From positions 1,359,511-1,423,510 of the forward strand of contig NW_017264194.1 in assembly GCF_001619985.1 (NCBI RefSeq): a DNA stretch of 64,000 nt. The letters are read 5' to 3'. A program made the position numbers and the translations under genes. Every line of letters begins with the position of its first letter. The stretch's first letter is position 1. Positions 37,013 through 48,061 of the stretch are shown here, in pieces. Origin of the DNA: Xylona heveae TC161. Taxonomy: Eukaryota; Ascomycota; Xylonomycetes; Xylonales; Xylonaceae. The notes below the pieces were generated by a model. It saw nothing but the letters and a program-made list of their open reading frames with translations, had not been told where the DNA came from and made no database searches.

Positions 37013-37996
37013 TTAGTCCAGGTCCATGGAGGACGCTGCAGCAGGTTGGGCATTTCCAGCGATAGGTGTGGACGATGTGGTGGCAGCGGCGGAATTGTCC
37101 ATGGCCGCCTCAATAGCCGGAGTTCGAGTAGCTTTCAATACTTCGGACCCTTCGAATACAATAGGCCGCGCTTGAAGATTAGCGAGGGTTTGATCCCAAG
37201 CCGTGGCAACGAGTTGACCGTCCGCGAGTTCTTCGTGGAAGAGGTAAAAACCTTGCTGAGAACCAACAAGATAGGCGCCAAGACCCCGGCTTTGTAGCAT
37301 GATAGACGCATTGGAGACTGGGAAGTGATTCTCAATATATCTTGCCCATCCACGAGCAGCCGCTTGCACGCCGTCGTCATTACTGAGCCGTGTCCAGCCA
37401 ACGCCTAGAAGTCGCGTGAAATCATCGACGGCGGGATCGCTAATTCCACCGTTTGATGAGGGAGCGTTCGACGCACCAACGGCACCGTCGGAGACATCCT
37501 CTGGCCGTGAAGCTGTGATGTCCAAGCGTTGAGCTTTCCTTCGTGTGCTCGACACGGAGTCTGCTTGAGCGGCAGCGGGAGTTGCAGCATTTCCCTCAGC
37601 ATTCGGCTCGACCCAGGTTGCAGAGACGGCAGAGCTGGAGAAACCACTTGACGGATTGAGAGGAGTCATTGCCCCACCGTAGAGCGGCAGGTCTTTGCGG
37701 GGCAAAGGAGCTGGAAAGTGACTAAAATACGACGCGTCTTCTGCCGCGTCCGTTGGTGAAAGCGCCTCATCGCGGGAACGCTTCCGAGATGGCTTATTGG
37801 GTAAAGTTGCCAGCGTCTTTGGAGACTTCCTGGCGCAGGATTGAAAGGGCGAAGATGAGTTGAATGAGGACGGGCTGGTAAAACTAGAATGCGCCGAAGG
37901 GGTCATTGAGCTGGAGAAATGAAATGATGAGGGCTGTTGCGGCCGCAAAAGGAGGACAGGTGAAGTTGAGTGGTAGCTCATATTCATGGGACCCAT
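37013..37996 (-). CDS. Conserved-looking fungal protein of unknown function
   Basis: A single exon of 327 residues. The first 170 residues are Ser/Pro-rich and look disordered, with the basic cluster KPSRKRSRDE (possible nuclear signal). The second half contains a compact segment, about residues 195-285: DDFTRLLGVGWTRLS, AARGWARYIENHFPVSN, LQSRGLGAYLVGSQQGFYLF and LANLQARPIVFEG. This part has the tight hydrophobic pattern of a folded domain and I believe it recurs in other filamentous ascomycetes, but I cannot name it. The C-terminus is Ala/Ser-rich and ends in SSMDLD. The start at 37996 (MGPMNMSYHS) could be moved to the second or third methionine. Confidence 0.75.
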   Translation of the reverse strand: MGPMNMSYHSTSPVLLLRPQQPSSFHFSSSMTPSAHSSFTSPSSFNSSSPFQSCARKSPKTLATLPNKPSRKRSRDEALSPTDAAEDASYFSHFPAPLPRKDLPLYGGAMTPLNPSSGFSSSAVSATWVEPNAEGNAATPAAAQADSVSSTRRKAQRLDITASRPEDVSDGAVGASNAPSSNGGISDPAVDDFTRLLGVGWTRLSNDDGVQAAARGWARYIENHFPVSNASIMLQSRGLGAYLVGSQQGFYLFHEELADGQLVATAWDQTLANLQARPIVFEGSEVLKATRTPAIEAAMDNSAAATTSSTPIAGNAQPAAASSMDLD

Positions 37997-39856
37997 GTCA
38001 ATAATATAAAAAGACTTAAAAAAGGAGAACTTGCTGCGGCCAGAGCCAGAATAGACTCAATGGTAATACAAAGGATAGAAGACTGCAGTGGTCAAAACGA
38101 TAAGAAAGACTTCCAAGCGGAAGAAGACGACTCTTCGGGAAGATGGGTATGTTTGACCACGATGAGCGTAGGAAGGAGAGAGGAAAGGAGTTTTGCAGGA
38201 GGAGTGAGGAGGAAGAGGAAGAGGAGTGAGTAAAAAGGGTCAAAGTCAAAGAAGAGAGAGAATTGAGAAAGGTCAGAACTGCGGACCGGAAGACGGAAGT
38301 TCTAAGGTAGAATGTAAAGTTGCAAGCTGCGACGGATCCTCAGTGGCCGGGGCAATGAGAAACGCGAGCGGTAGGGGGGTTGGAAGCGTAATGCGGGTGC
38401 TACTGCGAGAAGAGGCGAGGTACGTTCTCTAGATTGTCCTATCAGTAGCCGTGCCTGGAGAAACCTATGCCATGTATGGCCTAGCTGGTCACGGGTTTTG
38501 GAGGCTTTTGCTTGGCCTTATCCGTGGCTTTCATGAGCCTCTTTCCCTTTTTTGTCGGCTCTGCATTTGTGGTGGCCGATCTGGCGTTAAAGTGGGTAAG
38601 AATGGTATACGTAAGTGGTAGACAAACAATTCATCATTGGCTGCTCGGATCATGAGTGAGCGGATGAACCATGGCTGAATGAGTGTAGGTCGTTGTGGGG
38701 AGGAGGAGTTGCCCTGAACTAAAAAGGGTCTAAGTCGGTGGGGAAACATGATCAACGAGTCGCCCAACTCGGGTTTTCGTGCTTATTCGTCTCCCGTCCG
38801 ACCAGGCTGACTGATTCGCAGTAATCGAGCCAATCAAATCAAAGGACTTGGCTGTGGCCAGATCACGGCCATTGCTCGGTCGTACGAGGCATGCAAAGGG
38901 AAGTTGTCGGCAAAAATCGGATATCCAGTCACGTGCACGCCAGCCACCGGATTGAGGCAAAAGCTTGAAGTCGTGCTTAAGGCAGAATTAAGTGTTTGTC
39001 GAAACTCTGAATAGGTAACAGAAATCAATTTTTGAGATATACCACAGATGTATCGATCAGCGAAAATTTCCTTGGACCTGATTGTCTCAAGTCACGTACG
39101 ATTGGGGTTCCCTCAAATGGCCCCTATTTAAAGCCAAAGATTCATTTCTCGTATGGTTGCAGAGACTGACAAACAGGGCGGGATATTGGAAACCAATTCA
39201 GTTCCTTGTCGTATTGCGATTGCGAGTAACGAGGTCGAATGTTCAGTCTGCTAAATTCAAACCATTTTAGACCGCGTAGGGTTGCCGACCTCCAGGGGAA
39301 AACTCGATCAATAATTCAGAGAGCTGTTTTGTTTCAATGGATGCCTCGAAGTTCCTATTGCGATAAAATATCAAAGGCTATTATGCGATGTCCAACTTTT
39401 CGATAGCTCGAAACAAACGAAACGAAGCGCCAGATTTCCGATGTTTAAAGACTTGCGTCGTCCAATCAATGGAAAGCGACAAAGCATGCCGTCTGCGAAA
39501 GAAAACCAAGGACAAGATTGATCGTGTAAATGTCCGTTGACGTCCGAGGTTTTTCCTAGCATGAACCTCCAGAAGTATTGTTTCGTTGAAGCGTAACATG
39601 GCGAACGGCTCGGGTGATGGAGATTGATATTTCAACTGAGGCGATAGACGGGAAAAGGGCAACACCAAATAGTAGTACAATGCATTATCCGGGTAATATC
39701 ACAAAGCACAATATCGATATCAAACCACACTATCATCTGGAATTTGGAAACTTCGTCCTTAAACGGTATTTTTCATTGCACTATAGCTCCGATGAGTTCA
39801 ACGGTAGCGCTAAGCGCAACGTCCCACCCGCAGATGCATCCATTAAAAAAATATGC
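37997..39856. other. Intergenic region, 1.9 kb, no gene seen
   Basis: This lies upstream of the 327-residue protein gene and downstream of the ribosomal protein gene. A purine-rich tract at about 38160-38230 is the likely complement of a pyrimidine-rich leader for the minus-strand gene. A CACGTG box lies near 38932. Short frames on both strands are not recognisable. Confidence 0.5.
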
Positions 39857-40511
39857 TTAAAATCCTGTGGCACAGTTAGCGAAAACTCCCGAATCATAGA
39901 TAGACCATGGCAACTGAAAACGTACTCAGAGGGGTGAAGAACCACCGGTTCTTGCCGCTGGTGTATCTCTCCTCGAGAGCCTTCTTCACCGTCTTCTTGG
40001 CGTCCTCCCGCTGCGAGACCTCCTTGAAAGTGTCGCCAGAGACAACACCCTTAAGACCCTCAAGTTCCAGAGTGTACCGGGTGGGCATGAGGTGGTTGTA
40101 GTTGACGACCTTGATGAAAGGCTTGACCTTGCTGCGCTTGGTCTGTCGGGCCTTCGACATGCGGCGGGTGATCTGGGAGGGGTAGCGCTCAATGCCGGCA
40201 ACGAGAGCGTGCGCGAAAGGGTGCGACTTGGAGCCAGTGTCCAGAGGCTGAATGATCACAACCTGAATCCCAACGTCAACATCTCCATCATTTTTCAAAC
40301 GTTCCTTCCTCAAGCTATATTGTCGAGTGTGCGCGCGAATAATCTTGGGCGAATGGAAAGGGCACCACAGCGTATCGTTCGTACCTTCTTACCGGCGTAC
40401 CGGCCCCGGGTGACGATGGCCACACGGCCAGTCTTGAGGACTATTTGATAAAACCGTCAACATTATTGTCGCTTCATTCCGAACGGCCGATTTCCTGAAC
40501 TCACACTTCAT
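39857..40511 (-). CDS. rpl27: 60S ribosomal protein eL27
   Basis: Four exons (40505-40511, 40385-40440, 39926-40262, 39857-39864) give 135 residues, against 136 in yeast Rpl27. The protein reads [60 protein letters not shown] and ends [11 protein letters not shown], which is diagnostic for eL27 of the large cytosolic subunit. Both end exons are tiny: the first codes ATGAAGT (7 nt) and the last 8 nt gives the end of Arg, then Phe and the stop. Introns are 64, 122 and 61 nt. Without the last splice the frame would run on to an atypical C-terminus, so the 61-nt intron with GTACGT donor and CTAAC branch is well supported. The gene is divergent from the giant coiled-coil gene. Confidence 0.95.
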
Positions 40512-41097
40512 CGTTGCTGGAGATCCGGGGTGAGATGTCGTCTCGTTGTCGTCGTCGTCGCCGTTGTCCACGAATGCGAAATTCGAGGTACTCGCTTGAA
40601 TTGTGTGAATTTCAGGGCTGATATTGCCCGAGCCCTCGGACTCGCTTATACTTCTGCATCGGGTGAATAGCTTATCCGATTGCGCCTTTCCCTTTTCATC
40701 TCACCGACTTCTGCTCTAATCAAGTGAACCGCCGTACGGTCGCCCGATATGGCAGGAACTATGCCCGGGTACTTTGTAGCGTTGAGAGCTCCCCCGACAT
40801 GTTTTGGGCCGGGGTCGCAGATGTAAACAATGCCACGACAGGTGGATTCTCTTCTACCACCATACATGACAACTCACACCTCAATCAATTTCCTCCCCGA
40901 AATTTCTGCAATTGTTTCTTAACGCTTTGATTGCGGAACTACCGTCGAATTTGCATGTCTGCACTCTTCCTATCGTTGTATACCCTATCTTGACTATGCT
41001 CGTCGCATCAGTTTGAAACAGCATTCTTTGTAAACATTCCACGTCCTCCTGACAACCACCTGACTGTATCTTCGTGAGCCCAAAGGGGTGTGCGAAT
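40512..41097. promoter_or_regulatory. Divergent promoter of rpl27 and the giant coiled-coil gene
   Basis: 586 bases separate the two start codons. Both genes must be controlled from this space or from their 5' leaders. No specific operator was recognised. Confidence 0.6.
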
Positions 41098-44000
41098 ATG
41101 CCAGCTTTTGACAGGGAAGCCTCGCGCGACCGCGAGCTCATGCAGAGACATTCCACTTCTGATATTAGTCGAAGCGGGATACCAATGTATGTGTTGTTGT
41201 TCCAAATGGCTGTTTAGATGTTTCTTCTTTCTAGCTTTTTTGCAAAGACATCTCTTTATTGTCTCCACTTTGCTATGAATAACTTTATCAATCTGTCTTT
41301 TACGGTTGACATACTAATGTTTACACAATAGGTGGGACAGTTCTGACCCGGAACGTGCTCCACCACCGTTGCCGCTTAATCCCGGCTCTCCAGGAATAAC
41401 TACTCGCTCCAATACTTCATCCACCGTTGCTGCAGCGGCAGCAGCGTTGAGTGAAAAAGCTCGAGAGAGCGCTAGTCCTTACACAACTAACCCCATGCCC
41501 AGCCATTCTCCTGAGAGGTCATTAATCAAAGGACCGCATCATCGGCGGTTGCAGTCCATACCGACAGGCAACGTCAGAGACATAAGGAATCAGCTTGATG
41601 CTGGACTCTACTCGAGGGACCGGTCTCCCGAAAAGGGAGCTCCGCGTTCTAGAACTCCCACCTTCGAAAAGGATTCTGATAAAGGATTTGGTCATAAATC
41701 TCCTGAGAAGAGCCCCCACCGACCGGAAACACCTACTTCTGGGTATCAGGATACTTCCACTCCACGGTCATCTGCTAGACAAGCCCCAAAGGGTATTTTC
41801 GGAGAGAACACACCTCCTTCAGCAACTATGCTTGCCCTCCAAACAATGGCCAGCGCTCCAGATTTGGATGCTCCGCTATCCAGCTTGAGCAATTTACCTT
41901 CGCCTACAAAAATGCCACAAACGTTTGATGCGCTTTCAAATCAAATTCTGAGCTTGACCACCATTGCCACGAACCTCCAACGCGAATTGAATCAATTGAG
42001 TCGCCGGAGCAAAGACAATGCAACGGATCTGATCAGCCTCAAAGAAGCTACCAATATGCGAGATGAAGATATACGTCGTTGTCTCCGAGACCTTGTTGCT
42101 GGTCTGGGACCGCATATGATGCGGCGTCCGGATGACGCAGCAGCTAGTGCATCTCGAGAAAGCCGTGGCTCTTTTCTACTAGACAGCAAACCACATACTT
42201 CCCCATCTTCTACAAAAACCTCTTTCTCTTTACCACGGATACCAAGCCCCAACAGCTTTACAGCGACAATTGAGAGAGAATTGGCAAACAGTCCATCTCC
42301 TTACGCTATGGATGGAGCAGCGAACTTGGCTTTGTTAGAGAAGATTTTGCGAGAAATGGGAACGAAGGAGGGCCAAGAACAATTGCTTTCTTTGCTCACT
42401 GATACCCTTGGCAAGATGAGTAACGACAGCTCCGAGGCTTCCAAAAAAATTGAAGAGATGGTTGACGCCGTTAGGTGTCATCTGAGCATCACTTCACAGA
42501 CACCTGGAATAGAAGATGGCAAGGGTGGCCCAGGACAACCCGGCAAAAGCGTAATGGGAAATGGAGATTCAGAGCCTGGGGCATTGACTCGTTTTTCAAA
42601 GGATCTAATTGCAGGCCACTTCCCTAGTTCTGCAAGAACGGAAGAGAATAGCAGAGCAGCGCATTCGAACTCTGGCACACCGGAATGGCTCGGTGACGAT
42701 GTCCTTCAACTTCTACGAAGGCTCAAAGATAGTGTGACTGAGAATGGGGGACTGACAGCCGAAGTCAAAGCACTCGTTCGGGAGCTTCGCGGAGAGGTCT
42801 TGGGCATGGGCCGAGAGATTGGACGTAAATTGGAGGAAACACAGACTTCGCAAGCGTTACGCATCTCAAGCGATGAAGGTGTTAACGAGCAAAATGAGCT
42901 GAGGGAAATCGTGCAGGATTCTTTGGAAGAGCTCAAGCATCAAATAAACCGCTCTCTCCAGGAACGGGCGTCAGCTTTGGAAACTGCACAGGGCATTCCT
43001 GACGACGAGAGAATCTACGACGTTGTGAAAAATGCACTCAGCGAATTTCCATTGCTTCAACAAGGTCAGCTTCCTACTTCAGGAACCGCACTCGCTAAGG
43101 AAGATGTTCTGGATGCGGTTCGCGATGTGTGGGAGAATTATAAACCAGAAATCGAATTGCAGAATTTCGGACTTGAACGAGACGAAATCCTACAGTGCTT
43201 GAAGGAAGGCTTGGACGAATACAAACCAGCAACGGACGAAAATGGGATTACCAAGGAGGAGGTCTTGGATGCTGTCAGAGAAGGTCTCAAAGAGTTCTCT
43301 CCCCCCCAAATTCCAAATACATCCGTGACTAGGGACGAAATTTTAGCCGCCGTCACCGATTCACTTGAGCGGTTTGGGTTTCCGTCACAATCTCCGCCTG
43401 AAATTACGAGGAGCGAAATATTGGACTCTGTACGAGAAGGAATGGCGATGCATGGTACAGGAGCCATTAAAGAGCTTGAGATCAATCGGCAAGATCTTAT
43501 GGAGGCCATAAGGTCTGGACTCGATAATTCTTCAGTGCCTCTTGGGAAGAATGGCGAGCAAATTCTGGAAAAGCTTCACGAAGTCTTTGAAGGGATGAAG
43601 GCCGAATTCAAGCAATATTCCGCGGCCAATGGCAGGGATACCGAACAAGTCCTCGATGCTGTTAAAGACGGACTCGAGAGCCTCCGCACGGAAATTGAAT
43701 GCTATGTGGATAGGGCTTCTGACGTTACTGGTAAAGATGAGATTATTGAGACCATGAAGGACGGACTCGAGCTCCTAAGAGCGGACGTTGAAGGTTACGT
43801 TAGTAACGCAATTCGTGATGACTCCTCCACGAGCCCGGAGATGGGCGAATTGATGAAGGAGGAGTTTGAACAACTTCGTCAGAGCATTGCAGAAACCGCT
43901 CTTCGGGCAGGTCGTCCTATGGATAGAGAAGAAATGCTGGAGACTGTAAAAGAAGGTCTTGAAGGGCTTCGCGAGGGGCTACCAAAAGCCGAGGGTCAGA

Positions 44001-47000
44001 GCAATGAGGAGATTTTGGAGGCGCTCAGGGGGGAATTTGAAGCGTTGCGGGATTCATTTTCCACAGCCCTTACCCCCGGAGCGTCGGATAGCGACAGTTC
44101 GGAAGTTCTGAGCACCTTGAAAACTGGTCTTGCTGAACTTCATGCAAAGTTTGGGGAGCTAGTGGAGAGTACCCAAGAGAGAGATGTCCTCGATGCTGTG
44201 AAAGACGAATTTGAACACATCAGAGAAACTCTTGCGTCAACCCTTGTTCATGGCAGCGGCGCTGCGGACAAGGATGAAATCATCGATACAGTCGCCGGGG
44301 CAATCGAGAGCCTCCGCAAAGATATCACAGAGGCGGGGCATACCAAGGCCGAAGACGGCATCCTCAGCTCCATAAAGGAAGAATTCGAACACATTAGAGC
44401 CACACTCTCTACAGCCATCGTCCGAAGCGGCGGCAGTGACGACAAGGACGAGATTATCTCTGCTGTTACGGACGCCATAAATGGCTTGAGCAAAGAAGTG
44501 CCCGGCGATCGCGATGCCAGCCATCATGAACAACTTCTAGAGAACGTTCGAGAAGAGTTTGAACACCTAAGAGAGACCTTATCAACGTCGATGGTGCATG
44601 GAAATAGCGCCGCAGATAAGAACGAAATCATTGATGCCATCACGGAAACAGTTGACGGTCTTCGCTCAGAGATTACAAGAAACGAAAACGGGCAGCAGTT
44701 GGATGTTTTTGTTAATCTGGTCAAAGATGAATTTGAATCTCTTCGAGAGGCGTTTGGATCGAGCCTAGTTTCCACTGGATCTTCTCCAGATAGCGAGCGG
44801 GTAATCAGCTCCTTCCGTGAAGGTCTCGAAAGCCTCCGTGGTGACATCGAAAAGTTGAACGGCCCCGAAATTTCTAACAACAACGAAGTTCTGGAAGCTG
44901 TGCAGAGCGAGCTTGGCAGTATCCGCGAAGAATTTGAAAGAGCGTCAAATAAGCCGATCGACATGACTATCTCCTACGAGATACTTGATACACTCAAGGA
45001 TGGCTTGGCAAACGTCAAAGCAGAATTCGAAAGGCTCCAGTCGGAGAAGAACGATGACAACGATGAAGCGAGCGGACGTGAAGTGGTCGTAGCAGACAGC
45101 TTGAAGCGGAACGATATTGAGCACCTTGAGGTTCTGATAACCCAGCTACGTATAAAAGTGGAGGCGCTCGACGAGACGACTCAAGCAGCAGCTTCCACAG
45201 GTCCCACTCAGCCGGCTGAAGGATCTTTATTGAAAGAAGACATAGCTGGGATCGAAGATATCTTAAGGAACATGCAGAATGGTGTGCTGGCAAAGGCGGA
45301 TCTCAGCGAACTCGAGACTTTGCTCAAGAATGTGCAGGACGAAGTTACCCTTTTATCAGAGCGCGAGAAGACCGAAGCCAAAAAGGAAGACACAGATGCT
45401 ATTGGCACTTTGCTCTCAGAATTGAAGGGAAAATTTGATGGCATGGCCCTGCCCGATCCAGATACGAGCGTTACGAAAGACCAAGTCGACGCCGTAGAGG
45501 CTCTTGTTCAGGATACCAAGGACGCCATTGAAAACTTTAGAATGCACGTGGATTCAAATATTGCCAATAAGGAGGAATTTTCCACCTTGGGCGCACTTGT
45601 CTCCGAGATGAAATCTGGCCTCGATGATATCAAAGAAAAAGTGAACTCGGAAAACGAAGGCGAAAATTTGACCAAGACTGATCTCGACGCAGTGGGCGCC
45701 ATCTGCTTGGAAATTAAGGAGAAAATCGAGCAAACTCCGTCCCCAGACCCAGAAAGCCTTCCGACTAAATCCGAGATCGAAGAGCTTGGAGGATTCATCA
45801 CTGAGCTCAAGGAAAAGCTTGAGGCAGATTCTAAGCAAACTGCTCAAGCGCTTGATGAGTCCAAGCTCGACAGTGAGACATTACTGCAAAATGTTGGTGA
45901 GGTCAAGGGTTTTCTCGAGGAATGGAAGGAGGATCTCAAGTCTAAGCTAGAGGACGGAAGCCAAAATGTGGAGTCAATTGGAAAAGTGATCGAAGGCATT
46001 GACGCAGCTATTTCCAGCTCAAATGTTACAGATGAGATCAAGGAGCTCATGGAAACAGTCAATCGAGAATTCGAACGTGCGCATGGCGGAATTGAATCTT
46101 TGAAGCTTGACGCTGATGAGAGAGATGCGACATTCTTGGCTAAGCATGACGAAAAGAGTGGACAGGTCATCACAGAGCTTAGCCAGAAGTTGGACCAGAA
46201 ATTCGAAGAGCTGATGGCACGGTATGACGACTCTCAAGTGGGGGCGGAAGACAGGGCCAAATCGGCAGATGAAAGGGTCTTCAAACAGGAGCAACTCATG
46301 ACCGACAGCAAAATCGCAACGGACGAGCTCAAATCCGTGGTTGAAACTCTCGGAAGTACCATCACCACTGCAGCCGATCGAATGGGTGATGATTCAAAGA
46401 CTGTCTTCACTAGGGTGGACAACACATTTGAGAAGCTGCAGGAAACTCACGCTGACTCCAAAATGGAGCATGAGCAGACTCGCGCGGAGGTGATCAAAGT
46501 CATGGAAGCTATCAGCGGTGTAAGAGGAGATATCACTGACCATAATCCAAAAGTGCTTGACAGTATCAAGGAAGTGCTATCTCTTGTCGGTCAGCATTAT
46601 GGTCACTCACAAAAATTGGCCGAAGAGGAGCGAAACAAACCTCCCATGATACAGGATGTCCCAGAAAAATACGACGACAGTCAAGTTCAGGGTAAACTAG
46701 ACAACCTGATCGCTTATGCAAGCGCTGCCAACAAGTCAATCGCGCAGATGGAAGTGCTTGGGCAAGTTCATCAACAAGTCCTGGCCACCGCTGCTGAAGT
46801 CTCTGCTTTCATCGCATCACAAACGAGACTGATTACAGAAGATCAGGAGAACAAGGCGCAGGAAGCGAAGGAAGCTGCTAAGGCTCTTGAAAGGAGCCTT
46901 TCGGAAAAGCAGCAAGTCGATGCTGAAATAACTGGACTTGCTGGGGAGAAGGAACAGCTGCGTGCAGAGGTTAATGAGCTTCGGGTTGAAAAAGACGGGC

Positions 47001-48061
47001 TTGGAGCACAAAAGCTTCGACTGCACGCTGAGGTGTCGTCGCTTGAAACTGCTCTCGCCATACGGCGCGAGGAGCTTGCGGCAATGGAGGTCCGGGCCGA
47101 GGTGCTTGAACGCCGCATCCTTGAAGGGGTGATTGACCATTCACGAGCCTTGCTTGTTTCCAGACCTTCGAAAAACCCTGCCAATATGAACCTCAAGCGC
47201 GTTGCGAGCACCAAGTCTCAAGGCCCTAGGGAGAGTACAGGTCCTGCTTCAAGAAAGACGGCAAGTCAAGGTCTCGGAATGGCTCTCAAATCGCGTGCGC
47301 CTACGCAGCGAAATGGAGGCGCACCGGATCCCGCAGGGCGTCGGATTCTTTCGCTGAATCAAATTACGAACAATGTTCCAACGGGAAGAAAGGCACTTTC
47401 TGCCATGCCGGGCCCGATTGAAAAAGGCCTGAACAACCTCAAGCGCAGTCACAGTGTTAGATCAACTTATCTTCGTAAAGAATCTTGGGGAAGTGGTCGC
47501 AATCGCCTAGAGACCGCCAACAAAGAGAATGAGATTCTTCATGAAGGTGATGCGGAAGATGATGGGGAGCTCAGCGATGCCGGGACAGAATGTCGAAGAA
47601 CGAGCTATGGAGCGAGTTCAGTGGCAGACAGCAGCTTGGCATATGGTAGCGAGGCAACCCCTCGTCCAATATCGAACAGAAGCGTCAGCTATGCCGCTAC
47701 AGAAAGTAGCCTCGCGGATCACTCTGACTTGACGTCGCGCGCTGGTGAGACTGAGCGATCAATGAGCTTTGTTTCGGATTCTGCAAGCCATGTTACATAT
47801 GATTCTGAGGTTGCATCTCGCGCTGGCACAGAGAGCGTTCTGGATCATGAAAACCTATCGACAGCCGATCGCAGATCTAGCAGTGGAAGCACCCTGGGCG
47901 CTGGCGCTGTACTGGATGAGGAGCCTGCGAACAATGAAGTATCCCATGAAGAAGGAGGAAAAATGGTTCTTTTTGGGGCTCCGAGCGATAGTGGTATCGG
48001 TTCAGAGCTCCCCACGGCTGCATTGAGTGCAAGTGGTACAGATGGTGACTACTTTGGATGA
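41098..48061 (+). CDS. Giant coiled-coil repeat protein, 2272 residues
   Basis: Two exons (41098-41186, 41332-48061) with a 145-nt intron; the start MPAFDREASRDRELMQRHST is followed after splicing by MWDSSDPERAPPPLPLNPGS. Residues 1-200 are Ser/Pro-rich with SPEK/SPER motifs typical of proline-directed phosphorylation. The rest is mostly charged helix. Residues about 619-1270 consist of roughly 23 degenerate units built on a core like DEILDAVREGLEELR; residues 989-1222 hold four tandem units of 58, 58, 58 and 60 residues beginning EFEHIRETL. A further helical part reaches a regular coiled coil near 1830-1940 (SEKQQVDAEITGLAGEKEQL). The basic stretch and Ser-rich tail end in SASGTDGDYFG. Some databases name similar proteins chromosome-segregation ATPase-like, but I see no Walker A motif and no SMC head. 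A cytoskeletal, septal or cortical scaffold is possible. The function is unknown to me. Confidence 0.9.
44207..44908 (+). repeat. Four tandem 58-60-residue coding repeats
   Basis: Units start at 44207, 44381, 44555 and 44729. The first three are exactly 174 bases and the fourth about 180. Each begins EFE-H/S-[IL]RE and has a DKDEII-like core near residue 21-26. The exact spacing shows recent tandem duplication relative to the older ~28-residue units around it. Confidence 0.85.

Noticed and set aside
40263-40384. Possible intronic box C/D snoRNA in the 122-nt intron of rpl27
   Set aside because: Only one weak box C-like ATGATGG is seen, close to the 3' end, with no convincing box D or terminal stem.
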